This document shows positions 9,059-17,471 of a stretch of DNA of 64,000 bases, piece by piece. The translations under genes were made by a program, and so were the position numbers. Each line of letters begins with the position of its first letter. Positions within the stretch are counted from its first letter, which is position 1. The stretch is from Halosaccharopolyspora lacisalsi (GTDB lineage Bacteria; Actinomycetota; Actinomycetes; Mycobacteriales; Pseudonocardiaceae), in contig NZ_JACGWZ010000001.1 in the NCBI RefSeq assembly GCF_014137975.1, positions 1,178,001-1,242,000 on the forward strand, in the 5' to 3' direction. The notes beneath the pieces are model-generated. The model had not been told where the DNA came from and did not search any database. It worked only from the letters and a program-made list of their open reading frames with translations.

Positions 9059-10000
9059 ATGTCCTCACTGCATCGCCGGATCTCCGCGACCCTGTCGGCA
9101 CTGCTCGCCCTCGTCGCGATGGCGGTCGCCACCCCGCTCGCGGCGGCCGGTGACCGGGAACACCGGGGGAAGCCCGAGCCCGACGTGACCGTGCTCAGCT
9201 ACAACATCCACCACGGCGAGGGAGTGGACGGCACGCTCGACCTGGGTCGGGTCGCGGAAGTGATCCGCGACTCGGGCGCCGGCGTGGTGGCCCTGCAAGA
9301 GGTTGACCGGCACTGGTCGGCGCGCAGCGACTTCGCCGACCAGGCCCAGGAGCTGGCGCGGCGGCTCGGTATGCACCACGCCTACGGAGCCAACCTCGAC
9401 CGTGACCCTGCCGCACCGGGGCAACCGCGGCGCCAGTACGGCACGGCGATCCTCTCCCGGTTCCCGATCGTCTCCTCGCGCAACACCCCGCTGCCCAACC
9501 TCGGTGGCGAGCAGCGCGGGCTGCTGCAGGCCCGGATCACGGTGTGCGGCCGTACCGCGTCGGTGTACTCCACCCACCTGCAGCACGACAACGCCGCCGA
9601 ACGGGCCGCGCAGACGGAGGCGGTCGCCGACCTAGTCGGCTCGGCGACCGAGCCGGTGATCCTGGCGGGCGATCTCAACGCCCGCCCAGGATCGCCGGAG
9701 ATGGAACCGATCCGGTTCTCGTTCACCGACACCTTCGCCGTGGCCGGTACCGGGGACGGAGCCACCTACCCGGCCACCGACCCGTCCGCGCGCATCGACT
9801 ACGTCGTGACCAACGACCACGTCCGCACCCGGTCGGCAGAGGTGCTCCGCAGCCCGGCCTCGGATCACCTGCCGGTGCGCGCCGAGGTGGCGCTGACCGC
9901 GCCGTACGCGACGGTGCCGCCGCTGGAGCGGGCGCACGCGCACAACGACTACGAGCACCGCAGGCCGCTGTTCGACGCGTTGCACCATGGCTTCACATAG
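9059..10000 (+). CDS. secreted endonuclease/exonuclease/phosphatase-family protein, truncated fusion
   Basis: A phosphoesterase of the EEP superfamily with a signal peptide (MSSLHRRISATLSALLALVA). The core is complete: SYNIHHGEG, QEVDRHW, YGTAILSRFPI, GDLNARPGS and ASDHLPVR, giving the Asn, Glu, Asp-Asn and Asp-His active-site residues. After residue about 285 it runs into PLERAHAHNDYEHRRPLFDALHHGFT and stops at once. HAHNDYEH is the opening of a PI-PLC/GDPD-like catalytic domain, so the gene once encoded a two-domain phosphoesterase whose second domain is gone. I prefer ATG 9059, with GGGAG 5 nt upstream, to ATG 9047. The EEP half may still work. Confidence 0.82.
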   Translation: MSSLHRRISATLSALLALVAMAVATPLAAAGDREHRGKPEPDVTVLSYNIHHGEGVDGTLDLGRVAEVIRDSGAGVVALQEVDRHWSARSDFADQAQELARRLGMHHAYGANLDRDPAAPGQPRRQYGTAILSRFPIVSSRNTPLPNLGGEQRGLLQARITVCGRTASVYSTHLQHDNAAERAAQTEAVADLVGSATEPVILAGDLNARPGSPEMEPIRFSFTDTFAVAGTGDGATYPATDPSARIDYVVTNDHVRTRSAEVLRSPASDHLPVRAEVALTAPYATVPPLERAHAHNDYEHRRPLFDALHHGFT

Positions 10001-10681
10001 ATCGCTCCCGAGGTCGGGTCCACGGCGAGTGCCTCGTGGGAGTAACGCCCCAGGAACGTCAGCGGCCGAGGATTTTGGTTGCGCTCGGGATGGTAGGGGT
10101 CAACTTCGAACACGAACCCGTGGTCCTTGGTGTCGCCGGCCTCCCCGGTCCGCCGTTCGGTTTCCTCACAGGTCAACCACGTGTTCCACGGTGTGCGGCC
10201 GCCGGCACAGTTGTTGTCGGTACCGCACAAGCTCGCGTATTCGCGGATCCGGTTGCCCTCGGCGTTGACGTGAATGGTCGTGGTCCCGCCCTTGGCGCCC
10301 GGATCGTAGGTAAGTCCTGCCAGGGAGGGGCACCGGGAAGTCGGTGTCCTGGTTCGACCCCACTTCGTGGTTGTTGACCAGGATCGAGCTGGTGTCGGAC
10401 CCGACGAAGCTGGCGGTGCCGTCGGCGTCGGCGGGGGTGGGGTGCCCCGATTCCAGTTTCGTCGCACCCGCTTCGGTCACGACCGTGTAGCGGAAGCCGC
10501 GTGGCAGGGCCAGTCGTCCCGCGGGGTCGTTGACCAGTGGCCCGTATCCACCGGTTGCGCTCGTGCTGGGTCGGCCGCCGGGTGCGGCGGCGGCCGAGCG
10601 GTTGATCGTGTCGAGGTTGCCCAGCAGCATCGCACCCACACTGAGTGCGTCCGAGCGATTGAGAAAGTCGCGTCGGGACAC
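9998..10681 (-). pseudogene. PhoX-type (DUF839) alkaline phosphatase, frameshifted and truncated
   Basis: The minus strand begins MSRRDFLNRSDALSVGAMLLG, a Tat signal typical of PhoX, followed by LPRGFRYTVVTEAG and ILVNNHEVGS. Near 10325 the frame changes (PVPLPG to LAGLTYDPGAKGG) and continues with TTIHVNAEGNRI, CAGGRTPWNTWLTCEE, FVFEVDPYHP, YSHEALAVDPTSGAIYV. It then ends abruptly at about 9998, against the equally truncated convergent gene. PhoX enzymes are calcium- and iron-dependent and usually over 600 residues; only the first third remains. Confidence 0.85.
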
Positions 10682-10753
10682 GCCCGTGGCGAAAAAACCT
10701 TTCTACGTTGAGGGAAAATCTGTTCAGGGCCAGCGCGGGCCCCGCGGGGTGGT

Positions 10754-10785
10754 GGGCGAGCGCGGCTCGTACGCCGCGCTCGCCC
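10754..10785 (-). terminator. terminator hairpin after the second phoD
   Basis: Perfect 13-bp stem GGGCGAGCGCGGC / GCCGCGCTCGCCC with a 6-nt loop, 9 nt beyond the phoD stop codon. There is no T tract. Confidence 0.6.
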
Positions 10786-10793
10786 GCAGTGCG

Positions 10794-12383
10794 TCAGGCC
10801 TGTTGCGCTCCCGGCTTCCCGCTTTCGATCACGAAGGTGGCGCGGTTGCGGATCGGTGCACCGCGGCGGGTGACGTAATCAACGGTGCGGAAGTCGGTGG
10901 TCCACTCGGTGGGGGTGACGACGTTGCGCACGTAGCCACGCTTGTGATTGATGAACTTGATGTGGGGGTTCTCGTCCAGCTGAACCTGGTCGTCCGGATG
11001 GTGGTCCTTGCCGTCGCCGCCGCTGCTGATGGAGGTCCCCACCAGTTCGGTCCCGACCGTGGCCGAGGAGGGGTCGTTGAAGTCGGCCTTGATGTCGCAG
11101 ACGTAGCTCTTGTGCACGTCGCCGGTGAGTACGACCGGGTTGGAGGTTCCGGCCGCGGCGAGGTGGTCGCGCACCTCGTTGCGCTCCACGCGGTAGCCGT
11201 CCCAGGCGTCGTTGCTGAAGTTGGTCTCCGATCCGGCGACGAAGTCGCGCTGGGAGAAGAACACTTGCTGGGCCAGCACGTTCCAGCGGGCCGTCTGTCC
11301 GGCCACCGCCTGGCGCAGCCAGGACTTCTGCTCGTCCCCGAGAATGGTGCGGTCGGGATCGGCATGGTGGGCATCACCCACCTGGTCGCTGCGGTACTGG
11401 CGGGTGTCGAGCAGGTAGAAGTCCATCAGGTCACCGAAGGTGAGGCGGCGGTGGAGCTGCACGTCCGGGCCGTTGGGGCGTTGGGCGCGGCGTAGCGGCA
11501 TGTGCTCGTAGTAGGCCTGGAACGCCCGGGCGCGGCGCTGCAGGAACACCGCGGGGTCGGAGTCGGGCTCGTTGTCCTCCTGGGAAACCTCGTCGGCCCA
11601 GTTGTTTTCCACTTCGTGGTCGTCGAAGACCACCGCCCACGGAAATGCCGCATGCGCGGACTGCAGGTCCGTGTCGCTCTTGTACTGTGCGTGCCGCATC
11701 CGGTAGTCGGCCAGCGACCGGATTTCCCCGTCCGGGACATGCCCGCGCCCCAGCTCGCCCTGGTAGGGGCCTTCGTAGATGTAGTCGCCGAGGAAGGCGA
11801 CCAGGTCGAGGTCCTCCTCGGCCATGTGGGCGTAGGCGTTGTAGTAGCCGGACGGGTAGTTCTGGCAGCTGGCGAAGGCGAAGGCGAAGCGGTCCGTCCG
11901 TGCACCCACAGCCGGTGCGGTCTTCGTACGACCGACGGGACTGAGCTCCCCGTTAGCGCGGAAGCGGTAGAAGTAATCGGCACCCGGCCGCAAACCCGCC
12001 AACTCCACGTGCACCGAGTGCGCCTCTTCCGGGCGGGCGAGTGCGCTGCCGGTTGCGACCACGCGCCGGAAGCGCTCATCCTCGGCGACCTGCCACTCAA
12101 CCGGCACCGGCCGATCCGGCATTCCGCCTCGCCCGTCCTCGGCCAACGGGTCGGGCGCCAGCCGGGTCCACAGCACCACACCGTCGGGCAGCGGATCCCC
12201 CGAGGCCACGCCGAGACTGAACGGCGCCCGCGGACTCTGGCTCCGGATCGGCTCGTTCGCCCACACCGGAACAGACCCCAGCGCCGACGAGGCCCCCAGC
12301 GCGGCGGCACCCGCCGCCCCGCCCAGCAACACGCGGCGGCGGGACACCGGCCCAGGAGACGACGAACTAGCGGAATCAGACAT
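10794..12383 (-). CDS. phoD: PhoD-type alkaline phosphatase, Tat-exported
   Basis: A second PhoD phosphatase, 529 residues, the normal family length. A Tat signal (SRRRVLLGG, residues 14-22) is followed by the PhoD N-terminal beta domain (FSLGVASGDPLPDGVVLWTRL). The metallophosphatase core contains FASCQNYPSGYY, AFLGDYIYEG, VFDDHEVENNW and LTGDVHKSYVCDIKADF. AGGAAGGA lies just before the ATG. It is transcribed toward the broken phoX. Together with the upstream PhoD and GDPD genes it makes a block for using organic phosphate outside the cell. Confidence 0.94.
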   Translation of the reverse strand: MSDSASSSSPGPVSRRRVLLGGAAGAAALGASSALGSVPVWANEPIRSQSPRAPFSLGVASGDPLPDGVVLWTRLAPDPLAEDGRGGMPDRPVPVEWQVAEDERFRRVVATGSALARPEEAHSVHVELAGLRPGADYFYRFRANGELSPVGRTKTAPAVGARTDRFAFAFASCQNYPSGYYNAYAHMAEEDLDLVAFLGDYIYEGPYQGELGRGHVPDGEIRSLADYRMRHAQYKSDTDLQSAHAAFPWAVVFDDHEVENNWADEVSQEDNEPDSDPAVFLQRRARAFQAYYEHMPLRRAQRPNGPDVQLHRRLTFGDLMDFYLLDTRQYRSDQVGDAHHADPDRTILGDEQKSWLRQAVAGQTARWNVLAQQVFFSQRDFVAGSETNFSNDAWDGYRVERNEVRDHLAAAGTSNPVVLTGDVHKSYVCDIKADFNDPSSATVGTELVGTSISSGGDGKDHHPDDQVQLDENPHIKFINHKRGYVRNVVTPTEWTTDFRTVDYVTRRGAPIRNRATFVIESGKPGAQQA

Positions 12384-12535
12384 GTGCGGCAGTCCTTCCT
12401 GCTCGATGGCACTCGACTGCCCCTGCCGACGCGCGGCGGAGCCGAACCATCAACTCATCCGCACCCCGACACCCCAACCACGAAAGAGTGAACATTCAAG
12501 ACTCCTTCTGGAGCCTTCCTGCATGCGCCTCTGGC

Positions 12536-13027
12536 ATCGGCAGACTCGGCGTCGCCGACGAGCGGATTTCCCTCGACCACGGGCTCGCCGGCACCACCCG
12601 CGCCCGTCCCGGACTCGACCAAGCCCTGGCCGCCGTCCGGACCGGTGACACCCTCGTGGCGCCCAGCTCGACCGACTGGCTCGGTCGGTGCCGGATGCTC
12701 GCGCGATCGGCGGCGCTCTGACCGAGCGCGGCATCAAGCTCTCACTCGGCGGTCAGGTCTACGACCACGCCGACCCCATGAGTCGGCACAATGCTTGTCA
12801 CCATCCTGGCCACCTTCGCCGAGTTCGAAGTCGACCTCCTGCGGGCCAGGACGAAGGAAGGCATGGCCATCGCCCGCGCCAAGGGCACGCTCCGCGGCAA
12901 GTGGCCCAAGCTCTCGGCCAAGCAGCAGCGCGAGCTCGTGCGCATGCACGGCACCGGCGAGTACACCATCGCCGACCTCGCCGAGGTCTTCACCGTCTCC
13001 CGCACCACGGTCTACCGCATCATGTAG
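12536..13027 (+). pseudogene. serine resolvase/invertase, broken
   Basis: Pieces of a small serine recombinase in three frames. RLGVADERISLDHGLAGTTRARPGLDQALAA (about 12540-12640) is followed by SVPDARAIGGALTERGIKLSLGG (about 12690-12755). Then MLVTILATFAEFEVDLLRARTKEGMAIARAKG with the C-terminal helix-turn-helix YTIADLAEVFTVSRTTVYRIM ends at 13027. The catalytic N-terminus with the active Ser is missing. Another resolvase tail occurs near 53.3 kb. Confidence 0.8.
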
Positions 13028-13157
13028 CGATACTCGACCTCTGCCGCAACTCGGTGACCAGCGACTTTCCATTACTTTGCGGCTCAGGAGATCTTCAGGA
13101 GTACCGGACCAGATAAGTTCCTCACCAGCAGCACCCCATGGTGCACAGTCGGTGTGC

Positions 13158-13772
13158 TCAGATCGGGTGTGGGAGTCTGATCTGCACGGCCTCGTCGTCG
13201 GTGAGCTCGATACGGTCCAGGCCTGCGCGGTGGGCCGCGCGCAGCACCCCGCTCTGGCCGGGCAGGCAGTGTGCGTGCACGGTGTGTATTCCCGTGGCCG
13301 TGGCCAGGCCCATCAGCGTCGAGATCAACGCGCTGCCGATGCCGCGCTGCTGCCAAGCGTCCTCAACCAGGACGCCGAGCTCGGCGCTAGCCGACTGCGC
13401 CACGGGCATGAGCTGGGCCATGGCCACCACATCCTGATCACGCCAGGCCAGCAGGCAAACTCCCTGTTCTGGGGCGGTCAGCTGCGCCAGCCAGTGCTCC
13501 GATAGATGGGAGCTGGCGGCGTGGTACCGGGTGATGAGAGTCTGTGGCGAGCACCGGTGGTGCGTCACGGCCACCGCATGGCAATCCTGTGGTTGGCCCT
13601 GGGTGAGCACGATGTCCACGCCCTGGTGCGTGCGCACGGTCGCCGGCAGGTCCACGGCCGTCGCATGCGCCCGGGTGAGCGCCGCGCCCAGGACCCGGAC
13701 CTCGGACCGATCGCCCAGCGCGCCCCGCCCTGTCCCATACTCGGGGTTGTTCATCCATAACGTGGGTTCCAT
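13158..13772 (-). CDS. GNAT-family N-acetyltransferase
   Basis: An acetyl-CoA-dependent acetyltransferase of unknown substrate. The C-terminal half shows the GNAT fold: VVAMAQLMPV, then the acetyl-CoA loop LGVLVEDAWQQRGIGSALIS (the Q/R-x-x-G-x-G/A motif), then HAHCLPGQSGVLRAAHRAGL. I start it at ATG 13772 (MEPTLWMNNPEYG); a longer upstream frame has no family-like sequence. The protein is about 204 residues. It stands alone between two pseudogenes. Confidence 0.7.
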   Translation of the reverse strand: MEPTLWMNNPEYGTGRGALGDRSEVRVLGAALTRAHATAVDLPATVRTHQGVDIVLTQGQPQDCHAVAVTHHRCSPQTLITRYHAASSHLSEHWLAQLTAPEQGVCLLAWRDQDVVAMAQLMPVAQSASAELGVLVEDAWQQRGIGSALISTLMGLATATGIHTVHAHCLPGQSGVLRAAHRAGLDRIELTDDEAVQIRLPHPI

Positions 13773-14088
13773 GTCCCCAGGTTTGCCCTGTGCGTAACAC
13801 AGGCAGAATCCGCAGGTTACGAAGACGCGAAGCCTGCGGTGCATCGATCTTGCTTAGGGGCGAGGACATCGCCAGCGGCACATCGAGTTGCACGGCCAGG
13901 CGGTTCACCGCCGCTCGAGGCGCGTCGGACACGAAAACCCGGCCACGACAGGAGGCAATCCCCCTGTTCTGCCGCATGCACGAACGCTACCGCCACAGCA
14001 CCACGTACGAGGGGTAGGGCAGCTGCCAACCCGGTTTGATGCTGGTCGGCTGCGTACGCGTGGTCGCCAGGTGTTGCGGAATTGCTGA

Positions 14089-14557
14089 CTCCATGGTGGT
14101 TCGCGGCGCCGATGCAGGAAGCGGCCCGGTTCGTCTTTGACGACCCCGACGTAGTCACCGAACGCATCACCGCCAGCCGCCCACCTGCACCTGTCGGTGG
14201 CCCGAGCCATGCACCGCGTGTTCACCGAGGCAGGAGCACGCTGCCGGCTCCCGTCCGCGGCGTTCTACCTCCCCGACCTGGGCCGTGGCGGAACGCGTTC
14301 GCCGCGCGGTGCGGTGACGGGTACTGACGCCGCTCGCTGCTTGCTGGATCAGCACGGGATCGGGGCGCTTCCCGGCGAAGTCTTCGGCGACGATCCCTCG
14401 GCCCTGCGATTCCGCGTGGCGGACGAGCCTGCTCTACGAGGAGAGTGAGCAACGGCTGACTGCGCTGCATAGCCAGGACCCGAAGAACCTGCCGTGGACC
14501 GCCCAAGCACTGGACACGGTCGGCGAAGTGCTCCATGTGCTGAAACAGACAGGTTGA
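14089..14557 (+). pseudogene. class I/II aminotransferase, C-terminal remnant
   Basis: The C-terminal third of a PLP-dependent aminotransferase can be read across frames. MQEAARFVFDDPDVVTERI runs to about 14170, then HLSVARAMHRVFTEAGARC, then GIGALPGEVFGDDPSALRFRV to about 14420. Finally SLLYEESEQRLTALHSQD leads to the TGA at 14555. At least three frameshifts occur and the PLP-binding N-terminal part is absent. The match is to the general family layout; no specific enzyme can be named. Confidence 0.65.
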
Positions 14558-14996
14558 GCAACTCTGCCGGAAGACGACAGCGTGGACGAGCCGCGATCGC
14601 AGGCAACCGCCACATCCGGAAACCGTGACGAAGCGGGTGCTGAGCGACAGCGGATCGTCTCCTCCACCTCGAAGTGGTCACTTCTCCTCAATGTTCTCCG
14701 GTTGTCTTTCCAGTGCCCAATCCGCTCTGAACTTCATGAGGGCAGGGTGCACGAGACGTCCGACATCGCCACCTGAGCGACCCGGGCACCTCGGGTGCGT
14801 GCGTTCATGAGGGGCGTGGTGGATCTCGTGGTCCTCGCGAGGCGTGTCAGAGCTGTGAAGCGCGCTCCATCCGGCTTTCCGGAGTCCACCAAGCAGCGCA
14901 CGGCGGTTTTCATGCTTGTGGTGGCTGCTCTGCGGCGACCACGCGATTTACGCTGCAATTCGTGTTCATCCTGTTGCGGGCGGTGATCGGAGAGTT
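14558..14996. other. no gene recognised
   Basis: Between the aminotransferase remnant and the Beta-family gene I find no frame with family features. The frame upstream of 14997 is open but its first 27 codons do not resemble the protein family. Confidence 0.4.
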
Positions 14997-16076
14997 GTGA
15001 TCCCTTCGGGAGGTTTCAGCGCGCTGGTCGCGCTCCGCGCGAAGCAAGGAGAGCTCGAGGCGCTTGAGGCATGGGATCGAATGGAGCAGGTCCGAGGCCT
15101 GCAGCCGTTGCTCGAACTCGAATCACCCGGGGGAGTGTCCCCGAGTAAGCTCGACACCATCGAGACCGCGGTCCGGAAACTCCACCAACTGCACCGTCCC
15201 GTCATGATCGATGTCTCCGGCGTGGCCCATCCGCACGGCTTGGGCGGCGGGTCTGCAGGAGTACTCGGAGAGCTGGCAGACCGGTTGGCTGACCCGGTTG
15301 ATCTCCTCGATGAGCACTATCCCGTTCCTTTCATCCCCGTCGTGCACGGTGAGGCCACCGATGGCGAAGTCACTGTGCTCGGTCGCCTCTGTCACGAACT
15401 GGGCCTCGGCGGTGCTCTCCGGATCCGGACAGCCACAGCGAACCGACAGAACATCGAGCAAATCCTCGAACGACTCCACCTCGACACCGCCGAGCTCGAC
15501 CTCATCGTCGATCTCCAGTACGTCCCGGAAGCAACGGAGCGGCTCATCGAGCACGTCGCCACCGCGATCAGCACTTCCGCGGAGTTCGGCCCCTTCCGGA
15601 CGACGAGCGTGTTGAGCGGCTCCATCCCCTCTGCGCTCGACCGGACCTCCACTTGGCACCAGCCGCGGGCCGAGGAACAGCTGTGGCAGTCACTCGTCCG
15701 CGGAGGCCTCGCCGACCTGCGCCTCGGCGACTACGGAGTGGTGCACCCGCTTTCGCGCAACGGATACCGCAGCAAGCATGTCGCCGTGAAGTACACCTGC
15801 TTCGATCACTGGCTGTACTCACGAGAACGGACGCAGGATACGCAGGCCGAAACACCGAAACGGAGCAAGGAAGGCCCGCGTGCACGCACTTTTCGGGCGG
15901 TCTGCCGAAACCTCGTCGACTCCGACGGCTTTACCGGACCTGACTTCTCCTGGGGTGACCAGGAAATCCTCAACGCGGCCGAGGGGCGGGGACGTGCTCT
16001 CGGTGCGACCAGCAAGCCGGTCGCCCTCGCGACTTCGCACCACCTCGCCTACCTCGTCTCCCGCGTCGCAGCATGA
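14997..16076 (+). CDS. Beta-family protein (T4-beta-like, PF14350 type)
   Basis: A 359-residue protein of the Beta family, named after a phage protein, of unproven biochemical function. It is often found in phage and defence-associated gene sets. The opening FSALVALRAKQGELEALEAWD corresponds to the family start 'YVPVLKAKxGE'. A barrel-like series follows (RPVMIDVSG, YPVPFIPVVHG, ALRIRT, DLIVDLQYV), and the end has SWGDQEILNAAEGRG...ATSHHLAYLV. I take GTG 14997 as start (GGAGAG immediately upstream). The stop overlaps an ATG at 16073 (ATGA), implying a coupled second gene that is now truncated. Confidence 0.75.
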   Translation: MIPSGGFSALVALRAKQGELEALEAWDRMEQVRGLQPLLELESPGGVSPSKLDTIETAVRKLHQLHRPVMIDVSGVAHPHGLGGGSAGVLGELADRLADPVDLLDEHYPVPFIPVVHGEATDGEVTVLGRLCHELGLGGALRIRTATANRQNIEQILERLHLDTAELDLIVDLQYVPEATERLIEHVATAISTSAEFGPFRTTSVLSGSIPSALDRTSTWHQPRAEEQLWQSLVRGGLADLRLGDYGVVHPLSRNGYRSKHVAVKYTCFDHWLYSRERTQDTQAETPKRSKEGPRARTFRAVCRNLVDSDGFTGPDFSWGDQEILNAAEGRGRALGATSKPVALATSHHLAYLVSRVAA

Positions 16077-16190
16077 CCTCCACGTCTGCTGACGGCTGGC
16101 CACGGCAGTTGGCCGGGTTCGGAGGAGAGGGCTTCCCGCCGCAGCTCGAGGCTGCCGCGCGGTTGTCCGCGCAAGGCACGCCTACGGCAG
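16073..16190 (+). pseudogene. coupled downstream gene, 5' end only
   Basis: ATG 16073 overlaps the Beta-family stop. The frame reads MTSTSADGWPRQLAGFGGEG and continues to about residue 40 before merging with sequence antisense to a vsr remnant. The overlap suggests a real partner gene whose body was removed. I do not recognise the family. Confidence 0.35.
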
Positions 16191-16289
16191 TCGGAGCTCC
16201 AGACCCGGGTGAGTTCGGAGTCCGCCCACCCGGGGCGGTTTCCGCCGCAGCACCCGGCGCGGCTCGTCGCGATCCAGGCGGGTTGCTGG

Positions 16290-16700
16290 CTTGGGTTGCG
16301 TGCCTCGTTCAGGGCGTGGGCATGTTCGACGTTCGCGGGCCAAGCGGACGATCCGGTCGGCCGCGGCCTCGGGGCCTTCGTGCTCCCACCCCCTGATGAT
16401 CAGCCATTCGGCTGCAGTGAGTTCCGCATCGGTGTCCCGGTCGCGCCGCAGCACTCTGCCGAGCGTGTGCCTCCCCTGCTCCCGGTTACTCTTCGGGAGG
16501 TGCGCGTGTTCGGGCAGGAGTGCCAGAGACAGCCATCGACGAAGACGGCGATGCGCGCTCCCTGAGAAGGAGGTCAGCCGGCGCCGACGATCTGTACAGA
16601 GCGGGGGCGTGTCCACGAGGAACCGCAGGCCGCGACGGTGCAACACCTACCGCAGAGCGAGTTCGGGAGCAGTGCCACGGCGCCCGGTTCTGCTCAGCCT
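16290..16700 (-). pseudogene. second vsr endonuclease, broken
   Basis: Minus-strand remnant parallel to the intact Vsr at 269. PELALR is followed by an in-frame TAG, then VLHRRGLRFLVDTPP. After a frame change come EHAHLPKSNRE, RRDRDTDAELTAAEWLIIRGWEHEGPEAAADRI and VRLARERR. The catalytic FVDGCFWH segment is scrambled by frameshift. It shares long stretches with the intact copy but differs at many residues, so it is an older paralogue or a separate arrival. Confidence 0.78.
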
Positions 16701-16879
16701 TCGCTGTTGAACGGTGAACCTGGCTTGGTTCGGCACGTTGAGTGAGAACTTGGCCGGAGGAGCGGGCGCAGCCGAGGTGCCGAACCTGCCACCGAGGAGT
16801 CAGCCCCCGAGCACGAGTCGTTTGCGCTGGGTGGGGGTGTGGGCGTAGTGGTCGGGTCCGGCCTCCGACACCACAGCGA

Positions 16880-16891
16880 GGGAAATTTCCC
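16880..16891. repeat. 12-bp perfect palindrome upstream of the abrB-type gene
   Basis: GGGAAATTTCCC stands about 110 nt before the likely start of the AbrB-type protein. It could be an operator, but only its position suggests this. Confidence 0.3.
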
Positions 16892-17003
16892 CAGCGTACT
16901 GAGTGTATTTCGGATCTCCCGCAGCGTCCAGAGGGGCGCTGCGGTCGAGGTGTGTTCGCACCGTTCTGGTGCGGGTTCAGGCACGGTTACCGGGGTGGTG
17001 CCG

Positions 17004-17471
17004 GTGTCTGATGAGATCGTGTCCGCGGTGGTGCCGTCCGGGGCCGGTGTGGCCGAGGCGGGGCGTCGTGCGGCTGGGGTGGTGCGGTCGTTGCCGGTGG
17101 CGGAGGTTCCTGTACCCACGAGTGAGCCGACGATGGTCTACGGCATGGGTCGGGTGGATGCTTCCGGCCGGATCAGTCAGCGCGCGCTCGTGCGGGCGCT
17201 GGGCTGGCAACCTGGCCAGCGGGTGGCCGTTGAGCTGGTCGCTGGGTCGGTGTTGGTGCGTCCGGATGCGGCCGGGACGGTGGTGCTGGGTGGCAAGCCG
17301 TATGTGGTGTTGCCGGCGGCGGTGCGGCTGCGCTGCGGGGTGCGGGCCGGAGACGCCGTGCTGGTGGCCGCGCGGCTGGATCGCGGTGTGTTGGTGGTGC
17401 ACCCGTTGAGCGTGGTCGACGGGTGGCTGGCCGAGCACCACGCCGGACTGCTCGGGGGTGAGGTCTGGTGA
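17004..17471 (+). CDS. AbrB/MazE/SpoVT-like DNA-binding protein
   Basis: A likely transition-state-type regulator of about 155 residues. From GTG 17004 it reads MSDEIVSAVVPSGAG. The swapped-hairpin segment is VYGMGRVDASGRISQRALVRALGWQPGQRVAVELVAGSVLVRP. A second similar half (VVLPAAVRLRCGVRAGDAVLVAARLDRGVLVVHPLSVVDGWL) suggests two AbrB folds in tandem. Its stop overlaps the GTG of the following tyrosine recombinase, so it probably controlled that enzyme. The start is uncertain: the frame is open further upstream and ATG 17131 is also possible. Confidence 0.7.
   Translation: MSDEIVSAVVPSGAGVAEAGRRAAGVVRSLPVAEVPVPTSEPTMVYGMGRVDASGRISQRALVRALGWQPGQRVAVELVAGSVLVRPDAAGTVVLGGKPYVVLPAAVRLRCGVRAGDAVLVAARLDRGVLVVHPLSVVDGWLAEHHAGLLGGEVW

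Noticed and set aside
12481-12500. A PHO box before the second phoD
   Set aside because: Only one 7-bp match (AGTGAAC, the complement of GTTCACT) is present, without a second unit 11 nt away.
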